Of a stretch of 14,940 nt of DNA, positions 1-9,000 are shown in pieces (within the stretch, counting starts at the first letter, position 1; every line of letters starts with the position of its first letter). The position numbers and the translations under genes were made by a program. The stretch comes from Chromera velia (taxonomy: Eukaryota > Sar > Chromeraceae), in NCBI GenBank assembly GCA_018398765.1, contig JAHBMJ010005732.1:52355-67294 (forward strand), given 5' to 3'. The notes below the pieces were generated by a model that ran no database searches, had not been told where the DNA came from, and saw only the letters and a list, made by a program, of their open reading frames with translations.

Positions 1-40
1 TGTGTGTGTGTGTATGTGTGTGTGTGTGTGTGTGTGTGTT
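1..40. repeat. (TG)n microsatellite
   Basis: The window opens in a nearly perfect TG dinucleotide run with one TA interruption. It lies in what I read as the 3' part of an intron of the + strand gene ending at 350. TG and pyrimidine-rich simple sequence near 3' splice sites recurs in introns across this window. Confidence 0.9.
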
Positions 41-107
41 GCTATGAATAATTGCTGCATCATTGCGTGTGCGTTGTTATGAATAACTGCTGCATCATGC
101 CATGCAG
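39..107 (+). repeat. 35-nt direct duplication ending at a 3' splice site
   Basis: Two copies of a TTGYTATGAATAAYTGCTGC unit start at 39 and 74 (period 35). The second copy runs into CATGCAG, the proposed acceptor (AG at 106-107) of the exon at 108. A short tandem duplication inside an intron end is the simplest reading. Confidence 0.7.
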
Positions 108-350
108 GCCTCTCTGTTCAAGGAGCCGGAAGACAAGACGGCCCTGTTGAGGACTCACCCCGCAGTCGCCAGGAGGAAGAGCAAGACGGAGGGAGAGGTC
201 ATGTCCTTTCCTCGTCCTTCAGATAAGAGGGGAAAGGAGGCAGAGGCAGAGAAGGGGGGAACAAATGAAAGGGACAGGGAGGCAGGGAAGAAAGAAAACA
301 ATGAACCAGGAAAAAAAGAGAAGGGGACGGGAGAAATCAACCCAGGCTGA
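108..350 (+). CDS. Probable last exon of an unidentified gene cut by the window edge
   Basis: The reading frame is open from an acceptor-like ATGCAG (AG at 106-107) to a TGA at 348-350, giving about 80 residues. It begins ASLFKEPEDKTALLRTHPAV and becomes highly charged: Lys, Glu and Arg dominate the second half, with runs such as GKKEKG. The first 45 residues look like ordinary protein and the tail looks like a disordered, basic C-terminus. An upstream intron is inferred because the sequence before 108 is TG repeat plus a short duplication. An ATG overlaps the acceptor (102-104), so a tiny stand-alone ORF is the alternative. I do not recognise the family. Earlier exons would lie to the left of the window. 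Confidence 0.4.
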   Translation, partial: ASLFKEPEDKTALLRTHPAVARRKSKTEGEVMSFPRPSDKRGKEAEAEKGGTNERDREAGKKENNEPGKKEKGTGEINPG

Positions 351-1123
351 TTTATATTAGACCTTCCATGCAAACGTCTGCACACATGCTTGCTGCATTG
401 ATTCTCCTTTATTTTCGTAGGACTGCATGGTCAGAGAGAGTTGTTCATTGGACGGAACGGAAGAATCAATTCACCTACACGCCCGGTCTTCTAAATGAAT
501 GAAGATTACTCTCCTCATCGGTCGCGTCACTGCAAAGACCCGTTCGTAAAAACGAAGACACGAAAATGCGAATGGACGAAAGCAAACAAGAAAGAAAGAA
601 AGCAAGCAAGCAAGAAAGAACGAAGACCACCAAGCAAAAACAAAAGGGACGGGAAGAAGGCAACAGAAAGGAAACCGGTAAGACAGGAAAGGAAAGGAGT
701 AAGAGAGATGCAAAGACCACAGATTTACGTATGTTTGAACCGCCTTGAAGTCACCAGGGTCAGTTCAATCCTTTGAATGGTCAAGTGTTCTGACTCAACT
801 CAGCTCAATTCATCTCTTCCAATCGTTCTAGATGCACGGAATGGTTGTCCAAGACAGAAAAAAAAACAAATTAAGAAGCAGAAGGGGAGGGGGGGAGAGG
901 GAGACGCGGAGGAGTCCCGGATCGATCTGTGTGGAATTAATTCAAACACACATGCACAGTTTTTTTGTTTTTCTCTTTCTGCATGTCTAGCTGTAAAATC
1001 AAAATCCGTCAACTCGTACCAGGTTTAATCATCCCACATGATCTATCGATAGCACAGCATGGGGGGCAACAATCAAAAGGGGCAAGAAAAGAAGTGTTTG
1101 TCAGTCCGTCTGAGGTCACTCAC
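351..1123. other. Non-coding stretch, purine-rich simple sequence
   Basis: No convincing gene here. Positions 560-700 are an A/G-rich run built on GAAA/GCAA units on the + strand. This gives open but low-complexity Lys-rich frames on + and Phe/Leu/Ser-rich frames on -. Positions 355-490 probably hold the 3' UTR of the gene ending at 350. Positions 984-1123 would be intron or 3' sequence of the weak candidate at 1124-1367. Confidence 0.5.
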
Positions 1124-1367
1124 GCAGGCCTCTTTCGAAATGCCTTCGACGGCAGTTCGGCAGACAGTCTCCACTTGCACCCGTCTTCTTTCATTTCTTC
1201 TGTGAATTGTCTGTGCAGCGGTATAGGTGTGCAAGCTCATACAATAGAAAACCTCCTGTCCCTCACCAGATGTGTTTTCAGTGAGGGACAAGGGACAACA
1301 TTGCAGCACACACTTACCGCATGCATCTCTTGCAAGGTCCGATAACTACCCGGATGCACCTAGACAT
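1124..1367 (-). CDS. Weak candidate two-exon gene start
   Basis: On the - strand an ATG at 1367-1365 with an A-rich leader opens a 50-nt exon ending at a perfect donor (GTAAGT at 1317-1312). An acceptor-like CACAG at 1215-1211 starts a second exon, 1210-1124, ending at another good donor (GTGAGT from 1123). The phases agree and give a stop-free start of about 45 residues: MSRCIRVVIGPCKRCMR, then QFTEEMKEDGCKWRLSAELP and SKAFRKRP. The final exon is unclear: the best later acceptor (AG near 987) leads at once to TAG, and one at the following ATGCAG gives a short basic tail. The second exon is also open in another frame. I recognise no family. Two good donors are the main support. Confidence 0.25.
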
Positions 1368-1929
1368 TTTGTTTTGCCTGCCTGCTACTTTGGAAAAACG
1401 AATGCGACTGAACGGTCTGTCTGATTTTTTTCGATCGGTTCCTGCATGCTCGAAGCAGAAAAAAAGGGGAGTCGTATGGACGTGCCAGTACAGCCACGAT
1501 CTTTGACTCGAATGGTTGAGGTGCGGTGCATGTCTTCATTCATCATGCGCGGCCGGTTGAATTCACGTACTGTGACGTGGAATGAGGCGCACGTGCAGGC
1601 TGTCGCAGTAGTCCGACAAGATGCAGTCAGTCGGATCGAGACAACCCCTGCTTCCTCTGTCGATCTGTCTGTCTGTCTAGCTGTCTGGAGTCATTTTCAG
1701 TCACGGGAGCTAGGAAGGCTTGGGCATGCGTTGCTGTCAGTCAATGATTTTGCAGAAAGAATCATTCGACAGCTACCAGCTGGGAGGAATCTTGGCGGGG
1801 TGTCGCTGTAGACAGTCTCGATCATTTCTTAATCAATTCAATTGAGGGGGGGGGATCGTCCGTCTCGATCGAACAAATGTGAAGCAAGCAAGAGGGACGA
1901 CTGCATGCAATTTTTGGCCAGAAACTTCG
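1368..1929. other. Intergenic, no gene seen
   Basis: Open frames here are short and show no protein-like composition or paired splice signals. GCATGC occurs at about 1444, 1724 and 1903. A C-free G run (GGGGGGGGG) sits near 1846-1854. Confidence 0.45.
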
Positions 1930-2684
1930 CCTCTGTCAGGACCCAAGTTTCGGCAGCAGTAACGCCTTCCACCTAATCATCTGATCCTTATCCTTGGTTT
2001 CCGGCGGGAGTCCTCCTTGTTCCAGAAGGCGTCTTCATCACTGACACCCAACCCCGTATACGACCCAAGATCACCCAGCAGGGCGTGCCAGTGCAGTAAC
2101 TCACCGCAACACAGGCAGATATCAGATAGCCCGGACCTCCCTCGGAGGACCCCTGGCTCCTGAAGAAGCCTTTAAGTCACCATAGAGGGATTCCTGCTTT
2201 GTCAGTCACCTCCTAAGCTCACACGCTCACGCCCGCGACTCCCCCCGGAAGAGAACAGGCACGAGTTTAAGAAGAGCCGATGGGCCCGCCCACTGAACCC
2301 TGCCCGAAATATGGTAAGGACCAGCAAGCGCCCCCACGGAACTCGCTTAAACCGGAACTGAGAATGCTCCCCGGAGGGGCCCGTTTGAATCAGCAGATAG
2401 CCTCTGCAGTCAACGGTGCGAGTGTGTGGGTCTTTTGGACGGTTGATCGATTAGCAACCCCTGAGGCGGGAAACAGTACCTCTAGCATTATTCGTTGCAA
2501 TGAACACAAACCCTTTAATCATCTTATGATCCCCCCCAAAAAAAAATGTGAAAAAAATAAGCGATTAGAAGATTTTTTTTTACTTTTAAACCATGAACAT
2601 CACTTAACCACAGTTACACGCTAGAACAGTGACTCTAGGTTTCGCACGACATAAACAGTTAATCATCATTTATACAGTACTAGG

Positions 2685-2703
2685 TGAATGAATGAATGAA
2701 TGA
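2685..2703. repeat. (GAAT)n microsatellite
   Basis: About four and a half copies of GAAT/TGAA. It is a simple tandem repeat with no coding role visible. Confidence 0.85.
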
Positions 2704-3164
2704 GTTAGGTTAAAGCCGGTGAGCCACCTCTTAGGCTCTGGCCAACCCGGCATGTCATGCAGAAATTCGTTACGCAACCTAGGTTCCATGGGGCATTTGA
2801 AGGCTTGCAAGACTAGGCGGCCCCTTCGCTTTAGTCTTAAGCACACACGCTGGACGGAGGTGCTCCGGTCCTCAGAAAAGACAAAGCCTGCATATAGCAC
2901 ACAACAGACTACCCCCCCACCGGTCTTCTCCCCCACAAGAGCAGGACGCCCGACGGCACCATTTGTTCGGAACTTATGGAGGGACAAGAACAAAAGAAGA
3001 CGCACCTCCTCTGTTCAAAGCCCCCCTTCCACCCATTACCCCACTTTCACTTGTTTTAAGAGCTAGTAAACTTACTGTCCGAAGTAACCTCAGACCTGAA
3101 ACCTGAGCCCCCCTGACTGAAGCAGTAAAAAAACCTATAGAAAGAAAACGGTATGATAAGAGAG

Positions 3165-3578
3165 TTACCAACCTTCTTCTCCTACCTGCCCCTCCTGTCC
3201 CCATTCAGACTCCTCCTCCCCTTTCCGTCCGGCATCAGATCCTTTGTGTTTCTTCTTACCTCCACCTTTTCCTCCCCCTTTCTGGTTTAAACCTGTCAGA
3301 TCGCTCCTCAAGGCGGTTTGTGGCGCGTTGGCCTCCTGTTTCCCCCCAGGGGGCCTCGCAACCAATGGTGTTATTACACTCCCTACCGCTGGAACTTGTG
3401 ATTTCGAAGATTTAGCTGCAGCCGCGGGGCGAGGGATTGAAGGGCTGGGTTGGTCCGTATCCCTATGTCGGACTGCTGTGGGTCTGGTGGCCTTGGGGGC
3501 CGGAAGCGGGTATGCGGTGCTACTACTCTTCGAAGGTGGCGTGATGCGGTCAGATTTTGGTGTAAGGAGCAACGATAA
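3165..3578 (-). CDS. Basic Pro/Gly/Lys-rich reading frame, possibly gag-like
   Basis: A - strand frame of about 135 residues ends at a TAA at 3167-3165. It has no ATG at its 5' end (the first usable codon near 3572 is TTG), so it is a fragment or an exon. Composition runs from a Ser/Thr/Pro-rich first part (DRITPPSKSSSTAYPLPAPK) through Ala/Lys segments to a Gly-Lys-rich basic stretch (KGGGKGGGKKKHKG) and an acidic Gln/Glu tail. A disordered basic protein of this kind could be the nucleic-acid-binding end of a retrotransposon gag, but I saw no zinc knuckle. A potential donor (GTAGGA, near 3187) before the stop leaves open an exon of a host gene. No family recognised. Confidence 0.25.
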   Translation of the reverse strand, partial: LSLLLTPKSDRITPPSKSSSTAYPLPAPKATRPTAVRHRDTDQPSPSIPRPAAAAKSSKSQVPAVGSVITPLVARPPGGKQEANAPQTALRSDLTGLNQKGGGKGGGKKKHKGSDAGRKGEEESEWGQEGQVGEEGW

Positions 3579-3589
3579 CGCACAGTACA

Positions 3590-4014
3590 GGTACAGTATT
3601 TCTTCGACTGTCAGAAAAAAAAGTCAGACAGTTGAAATATATGTATCGCAACACCCAAACTTGGTCCCAAAGAACAGACTCACCAGTTGTTTGACAGAGC
3701 TAGGAGAAAAAAAAAAGTTTTCAACTTTTTTTTCTGAATGCTATAGTATTATGATAAGTATTATGCTAGCAATCATGCTTGCCCTAGCTGCCCTATCATC
3801 ATTATCATCATCTATACTATATGTTAATTGACTGTTCAACTGCATGCAACTGGCCAACTGCATGTTGATCGTTGAAAAACTATAGTTAAAAAAAAAATAT
3901 CATTTTTTTTTTTAAATTATTATTGCTCTACCCCTAATTATGCATAATTCAAACATAATTGAAACATTCTTTTATAAAATTGTATAGTAAGCATGCACTG
4001 CAAAAATTCAGTGC
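3590..4014. repeat. AT-rich cluster of fold-back hairpins
   Basis: Several inverted repeats sit close together. ACTGTC at 3607 pairs with GACAGT at 3627, with partly paired flanks. AGAAAAAAAAAAGTT from 3705 pairs with AACTTTTTTTTCT from 3723. TTA10 from 3886 pairs with a T-run ending at 3915. GCACTG at 3995 pairs with CAGTGC at 4009. A looser palindrome spans about 3742-3830 (TATAGTATTATGATAA against TTATCATCATCTATACTATA). A decayed foldback element or a regulatory/attachment-type AT region are both possible. No open reading frame here looks real. Confidence 0.5.
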
Positions 4015-4720
4015 AAAACAGGTTGTTCAATCTATGCAGATGCCAGCCTAGATGGCATGCACTAGGGCATGCAGGCCTCTTGATTTTAAACCTAAAAATC
4101 TCTTTCAAACTTGAAGCAATTAAACTTCAATCGCGCATGCACTGCCATTGTATCCGTGTGCCCGCATGCTCCCCGGCCGACCAATTCTTTCCCAAGCTGA
4201 ATATGACCCATGCATCGATTGAAGGTTTCACCCCAGCCCCCGCAAATCAATTACAGCGGAATAAGTGGCATCCTGACTTCAATGCATTACTATCGCACGA
4301 GATGATCAGCTCGATGAGAGGCGCATTTTGAGTCTATACCTAGGTCTATACGCGCATCGTTCGTGACAGCCTGCTGTCCTCTCCTCGCATTCCTCCAAGT
4401 CGACACAGCTCCTCTTGTCGAATTTCTCCAAACCAACCCACCAGTCAACCCGCTTTCCTCATACACGCATAGCGTATGTGCATGCACGTACGCAAACAAG
4501 CTTGCTGATTCATATATGCACTCAAAAAGTCAATAAAATTCCGTTGGTACTTCGAAGTTCTTGCAAACATTCTTTCTATCTCACTGCCTACATGCATGCA
4601 TGCAGACTGCACTCCAATGAATTGAAGAACGACAAAAAAAAGTCCAACTGGATGGATGGAATGCACACACACAACACAAATGCGGGCAGGTGGCTCGGAC
4701 ATGCGGCAATTAAGGCATGC
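3842..4720. promoter_or_regulatory. Cluster of ten GCATGC motifs
   Basis: GCATGC occurs at 3842, 3991, 4055, 4067, 4135, 4164, 4480, 4594, 4598 and 4715. A given 6-mer is expected about 0.2 times in 880 bases of random sequence. In Apicomplexa, TGCATGC-type palindromes are known promoter motifs bound by ApiAP2 proteins. If this organism is a relative, the cluster may mark a regulatory region. No gene is clearly driven from it within the window, so a simple-repeat origin remains possible. Confidence 0.4.
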
Positions 4721-5658
4721 ATTCGATTCTTCAACTCGAACAGATCGAGCGGCCGAGCTAGGGCCGTCACTCCATTCAGCATGGAAGCGAAGGATATGGG
4801 CAAGGACGGAATAAGAAAGCTGCTGTCAAACATCACTATCGATCGACGCAAGACTGCACTTCGAAATGGTGGGCTTTAAGTTAATGGATTCATTCGTAAA
4901 CGCGCACGCATGGACACGCGTGCACTTTTGGACGGACGGACGGAGGCTGTAACTTTTGCAAAAAAAGGAAAGGAAAGGAATCGAATTCGGGGACCCCCCC
5001 CCCCACACAGACACACAGAGAGACAGAGAGACCAAAAGCTGGAGCGGTCAATCAATTTTTCTCCTTCGTTTCCTTCCATCGGCTCCCCATGTTTTTCGTT
5101 TCTTTCCAATCGTCTTTTCTTTCCTCTCACCCATCCATTCACTGCTGCAGGGTGCATTCACTCATTCAATCACTCACTCATCTTTTTCTTCGAATGATCG
5201 ATCGATCGATCCCGCATCCATGCACGCACACGCGCACACGCACACACACTGCCTGACTGGCGAATTTTGGACTACCCAACAACTGACTACGCCCTAGACT
5301 AGACTAGACTAGGTCGACTCCCTGTCTTTCCCTTCTTCAATTCAGTGCAAGGAAGGAGAGAAAAGAACAAGCAGTGAAACAGCGAAAAGAGAGGAAACAA
5401 AGAAGGACGGAAGGAAGGAGCTGCCTGCCGTCAAAAAAATTTACAGTGCTCTTTCTCTGCCGAGCTAGCTGTCTCGAATAGGAAGGAACAGAGAGCCGAA
5501 TGCTTCAAGATTCTTGTAAAGCAGAAGAGAAGAGAACGGATTCATGGAGGAAGCAAAAAGAAAGCTCAGACGATTGAACGAATGAAAGAAAGACTAAAGC
5601 AGGAACATAAACAGACCAACAAACAAACAAACAAACAAGCGAAGAAACAAAGAGCTGA
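4721..5658. other. Intergenic, simple-sequence-rich, downstream of the ABCF gene
   Basis: No supported gene. It contains short tandem repeats: (GATC)4 at about 5196-5211, CTAGA units at about 5293-5312, (AAAC)n at about 5617-5637, and a poly-C tract near 4994-5004. The part from 5658 leftwards is expected to hold the 3' UTR of the - strand ABCF gene. A + strand frame ending at 4879 finishes with a protein-like stretch (MEAKDMGKDGIRKLLSNITI), but no splice context supports it. Confidence 0.5.
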
Positions 5659-6030
5659 TTAAAGTCCCGTCTTTTCCATCCTCTCTTCTTGGGCTGCTTC
5701 CTCTCTCTTTTGCTTCACCGCTGTCTTCGATGCACCCTCCACGGCATCTGCACCTCCAAAGGCCCGAAGTCTCTTCTGGTGTCGGTCCAGGAACAAAACT
5801 TTCTCCAGCTCCTCCTTAGACAACACAGAGGGTGCAGACTGAATACCGTCCGATCCCTCGCCATACCTCTTCTCTACCTGCTCCTTCAAATCCCCCCTCC
5901 TGAGCATGAAAGCTTTGTAGTCCATATCGAATTTCTTCAGCCTCCTGTCCTCCACGCTCACGATCGTGTTCGCAATCTGGGACACGAAGTAACGGTCGTG
6001 GGATACAACTACGACAGGACCTCGGAACAT
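5659..6030 (-). CDS. ABCF: ABCF exon 6: H-switch 2 and C-terminus
   Basis: Acceptor GATGCAG (AG at 6032-6031), then MFRGPVVVVSHDRYFVSQIA, which supplies the second H-switch histidine. It continues VSVEDRRLKKFDMDYKAFML and a charged helical tail ending in EERMEKTGL and TAA (5661-5659). The Met here is an internal residue, not a start. The preceding intron is 546 nt and full of CA/GA repeats. Confidence 0.92.
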   Translation of the reverse strand: MFRGPVVVVSHDRYFVSQIANTIVSVEDRRLKKFDMDYKAFMLRRGDLKEQVEKRYGEGSDGIQSAPSVLSKEELEKVLFLDRHQKRLRAFGGADAVEGASKTAVKQKREEAAQEERMEKTGL

Positions 6031-9000
6031 CTGCATCGATCCATTCATTCATTCCTTCATTCCTTCATGTGCATTACGTGAACCCCAAACAGAAACATCG
6101 GCAAACCAATGCATCGACGTATTAATAGAATGTACCCACACAGACACATTCACGGGAGGCATCTGTAATGGAGTCAACGATAAAGACAAGTTCGAGTGCA
6201 AGATGCAAGCAGGCATTCAACCATCGTCACCCACACACACAGGCACACATAGAACAGCAAAGACACACAAGTACAGACACTTCAGAAAAACAAATTCACG
6301 AATACTCATACAAAGACACAGACACAGCGTGACCTGCACCCCCCGTCGCACACTCAAGCACAGATTCGAGCACACGCACATGCACCCACACTCATCGACG
6401 GCCTTTCGAGGAATGGTGTTGAATGAAGATCGGCAAGCCTGCTTTCTCACTTTCCGGCAAGAACGTCACATGAACAGACAGAGGAATCCGCAGAGGCAGA
6501 CAAGCAGGGAGGCAGGCGGACAGCACACACACGGACAGCAACAGACAGTAACAACCTGCCTGTCTGACTTGCTGACCTGGCATGCGTGTTCCAGCACTTC
6601 CTTTGCCGGGATGTCCAGATGGTTCGTTGGTTCGTCCAACAGAAGGACGTTGCAGGGGAACAGCATCATCCGACACAGAGCCAGACGGGCTTTTTCTCCT
6701 CCACTCAGCCACTGTACTTTCTTGTACACGTCGTCTTTCTTGAACATGAACAGAGCGGCGAGATCTCGAAGGTCTTGGGGGGACTTTCGGTGTTCCGGAT
6801 TTTCGATTTTGTAATTTGCTTCTTCGAGTGTCTCCATGACAGTCAGGGTCAAATCGAGCGCATCGGCCTGATTTTGTTCGAAGTAACACACCCGCGTGTT
6901 TCTGCCGTTGATTTTGATCATCCCCCCTTCGTTCTTGACTGTCCTTGCCCTGTACGTCTCCACAGATTCCTCTCCCGTCTCTGCAATGTCATCTCCAAAA
7001 TCTGCCCCCCCCCCCAACGCCGGACTCCCATTCAAGATCCGATCCTGTGGGAGGAAATCCTCGTCCTCCGCATCCCCCCCCTCACCCTCCGCCCCCCCTT
7101 CCCCGTTCTCTTCGGAGCCCATATTCAGTCCTGAAGGGGGCTCTCTGCCGAGAATCAAACGGAGAAGAGTCGACTTGCCAACCCCATTGGGGCCCAACAC
7201 AGCGACTCTCTCACATCTCTCCACGCTGAGGTCGCAATCGTCAAACAGAAGCTCAAACTTCTCCACCTGTACTCCAACACACACAAAAGCACACACACAC
7301 AAAGGCGCACACACACACAGAGAGAGAGAGAGAGGGGGGAGGGGGGGGGGAAGACGATTTTTTGCAGCCGCAAGAGTCAGATGTGTGCCATCAAAAATAT
7401 TTTGACTGCTCCGCTCCGGGAGTTGAGGCAGAGCGTGCCGACGAATGGGGCGAGGAAATAGAGACAGAAAGTCAATCCAGTTTGAGGAATAAGATGAAAA
7501 TTGACTTTCTTCATTTGTTTTGCTCGTTTCTCTCTTTGTTTTTGAATCAATGCACAGACACACAGAGTGACCGGTAATGTCTCGCTTTCCTTCCTCTCTT
7601 TTTGCGATACAGCAAGTCATTCTACAGGCTTTGGATCTGAACGAGAGCCTTACCCTTTCCCTGCCGACAGACGGACGGAAAGGAAGAAAGACTGACTGAC
7701 CATTTCCTCGTCGTCATCCCCTCTCTCCAATGCGGCCCCCTCTCTTCCCTCTGCCGTCTCTGCCCACTTCCCCTCTCCGTCAGCCTGCTCTTGCACATGA
7801 AGGGGGTTGGTCTTCTTAGGCACCCTCATCGGATAGCCGTGAGTGAGCCCGGAGATCTCAATCACAGCCCCGGGGGGGGGCTCAGCAAACAGAGGGAATT
7901 CGAATTTGAAGCCTTTCGCTTCCCTCGGGGGCTCCAAAATATAATCGTTCGAGTTTTGCATTCTCTCCAATTGGATTCTCTTCTGATTGACTGCAGACGA
8001 CATGTGACCCTTCTTTTCGTTCTCACGGATGAAGTCCTTCAATGACTGTTCTTCCTTGTTCTGCTGTTCCCACGCCTTCCTCCAGTCCCTCAATTTCTGC
8101 TTCCTCTGCTGAAGGAACGAACTATAATTCCCCTCGTAACTCTGACACACCCCTCCGTCACAGTCAACAATCCTGTTCGTCACTCGGTCGAGGAACTCGC
8201 GATCGTGCGACACGACCAGAACGGGCAGGTCGATTTTATTGAGAAAGTCCTCGACCCACTCCACGCTGTCAAGATCCAAGTGGTTGGTGGGCTCGTCCAG
8301 AAGAAGGAGGGTTGGCTCTTGCAGGAGAAGCTTCGCAAGACCAATACGCATCTTCCACCCTCCAGAGAAGGCACTCACCTGCATCCATCCATCCATCCAT
8401 CCATCAATTGAGAACAGATTCAATTTAACACCACGGAAATAAAATACATGGATTCCATCAGACACATCTTCAGATCTGCAGAGAAGCTACTCAATTGCAT
8501 CGATGCATGGATGAATGCATGCACGCAACAGTGGATGCATGGAGCAAAGCAGAGGAAGACAGACAAGAAGTTAGAAAGAGAAGAGAAAAAAAGGACCGGA
8601 GGAGAAGGTCTTCCCCGAGAAAGTACACGTAAGCTGAAAAAAAAGGAAGGGGGAAGCAGGCTGAAAACGAAAGAAAGAAAGAAAAAACACTTCGCTCGTT
8701 AAAACGTCTACTGACCTTCAGAGCCAAGTCCTGCTCCGTGAAGCCCACCAGGTTTGTGATACGCTCAATGCGTGAGTCAATCGTGTAGGCATCGTATTGG
8801 TCTATGACTGTTTGTGCTTGCGTCATTTCACTCATCAGCGCGTCAAGTCTGGTGAGGGGATTCTTGTGAGCCGTTTTGTCAGAAGAAGATTCTCCTCCCG
8901 CTGCCCCTGCGGATGAAGGACCTCCTCCCTCCATAGTCTCCTCAAACTCCTCTTCCTCATCCTCATCCTCCTCTTCCTCACCCTTCTTACCCTTCTTCTT

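Larger units (their letters stand above)
1930..3590. other. Block of different texture, possible decayed retroelement
   Basis: From about 1930 the microsatellite character of the flanks gives way to complex, GC-richer, CCC/GGG-rich sequence, which continues to about 3590. It carries a basic reading frame on the - strand (listed separately) and no splice pattern like that of the neighbouring genes. This fits a degenerate mobile element with its regulatory or LTR-like end to the left, but I saw no terminal repeats, primer-binding site, protease or reverse transcriptase motif. The element reading is therefore inference from composition only. Confidence 0.2.

Noticed and set aside
495-776. 93-residue Lys-rich + strand frame
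   Set aside because: Produced by GAAA/GCAA simple repeats; all three frames look alike.
3244-3831. 195-residue + strand open frame
   Set aside because: Runs from the antisense of the basic Gly/Lys frame into AT-rich hairpin DNA; composition changes midway and there is no family resemblance.
4415-4879. 154-residue + strand frame
   Set aside because: No ATG at its 5' end, His/Cys/Thr-rich from CATG/CACA repeats, no splice signals. Only its last 33 residues look protein-like.
6203-6814. 203-residue + strand frame
   Set aside because: Lies over ABCF intron 5 (CA repeats) and antisense to exon 5.
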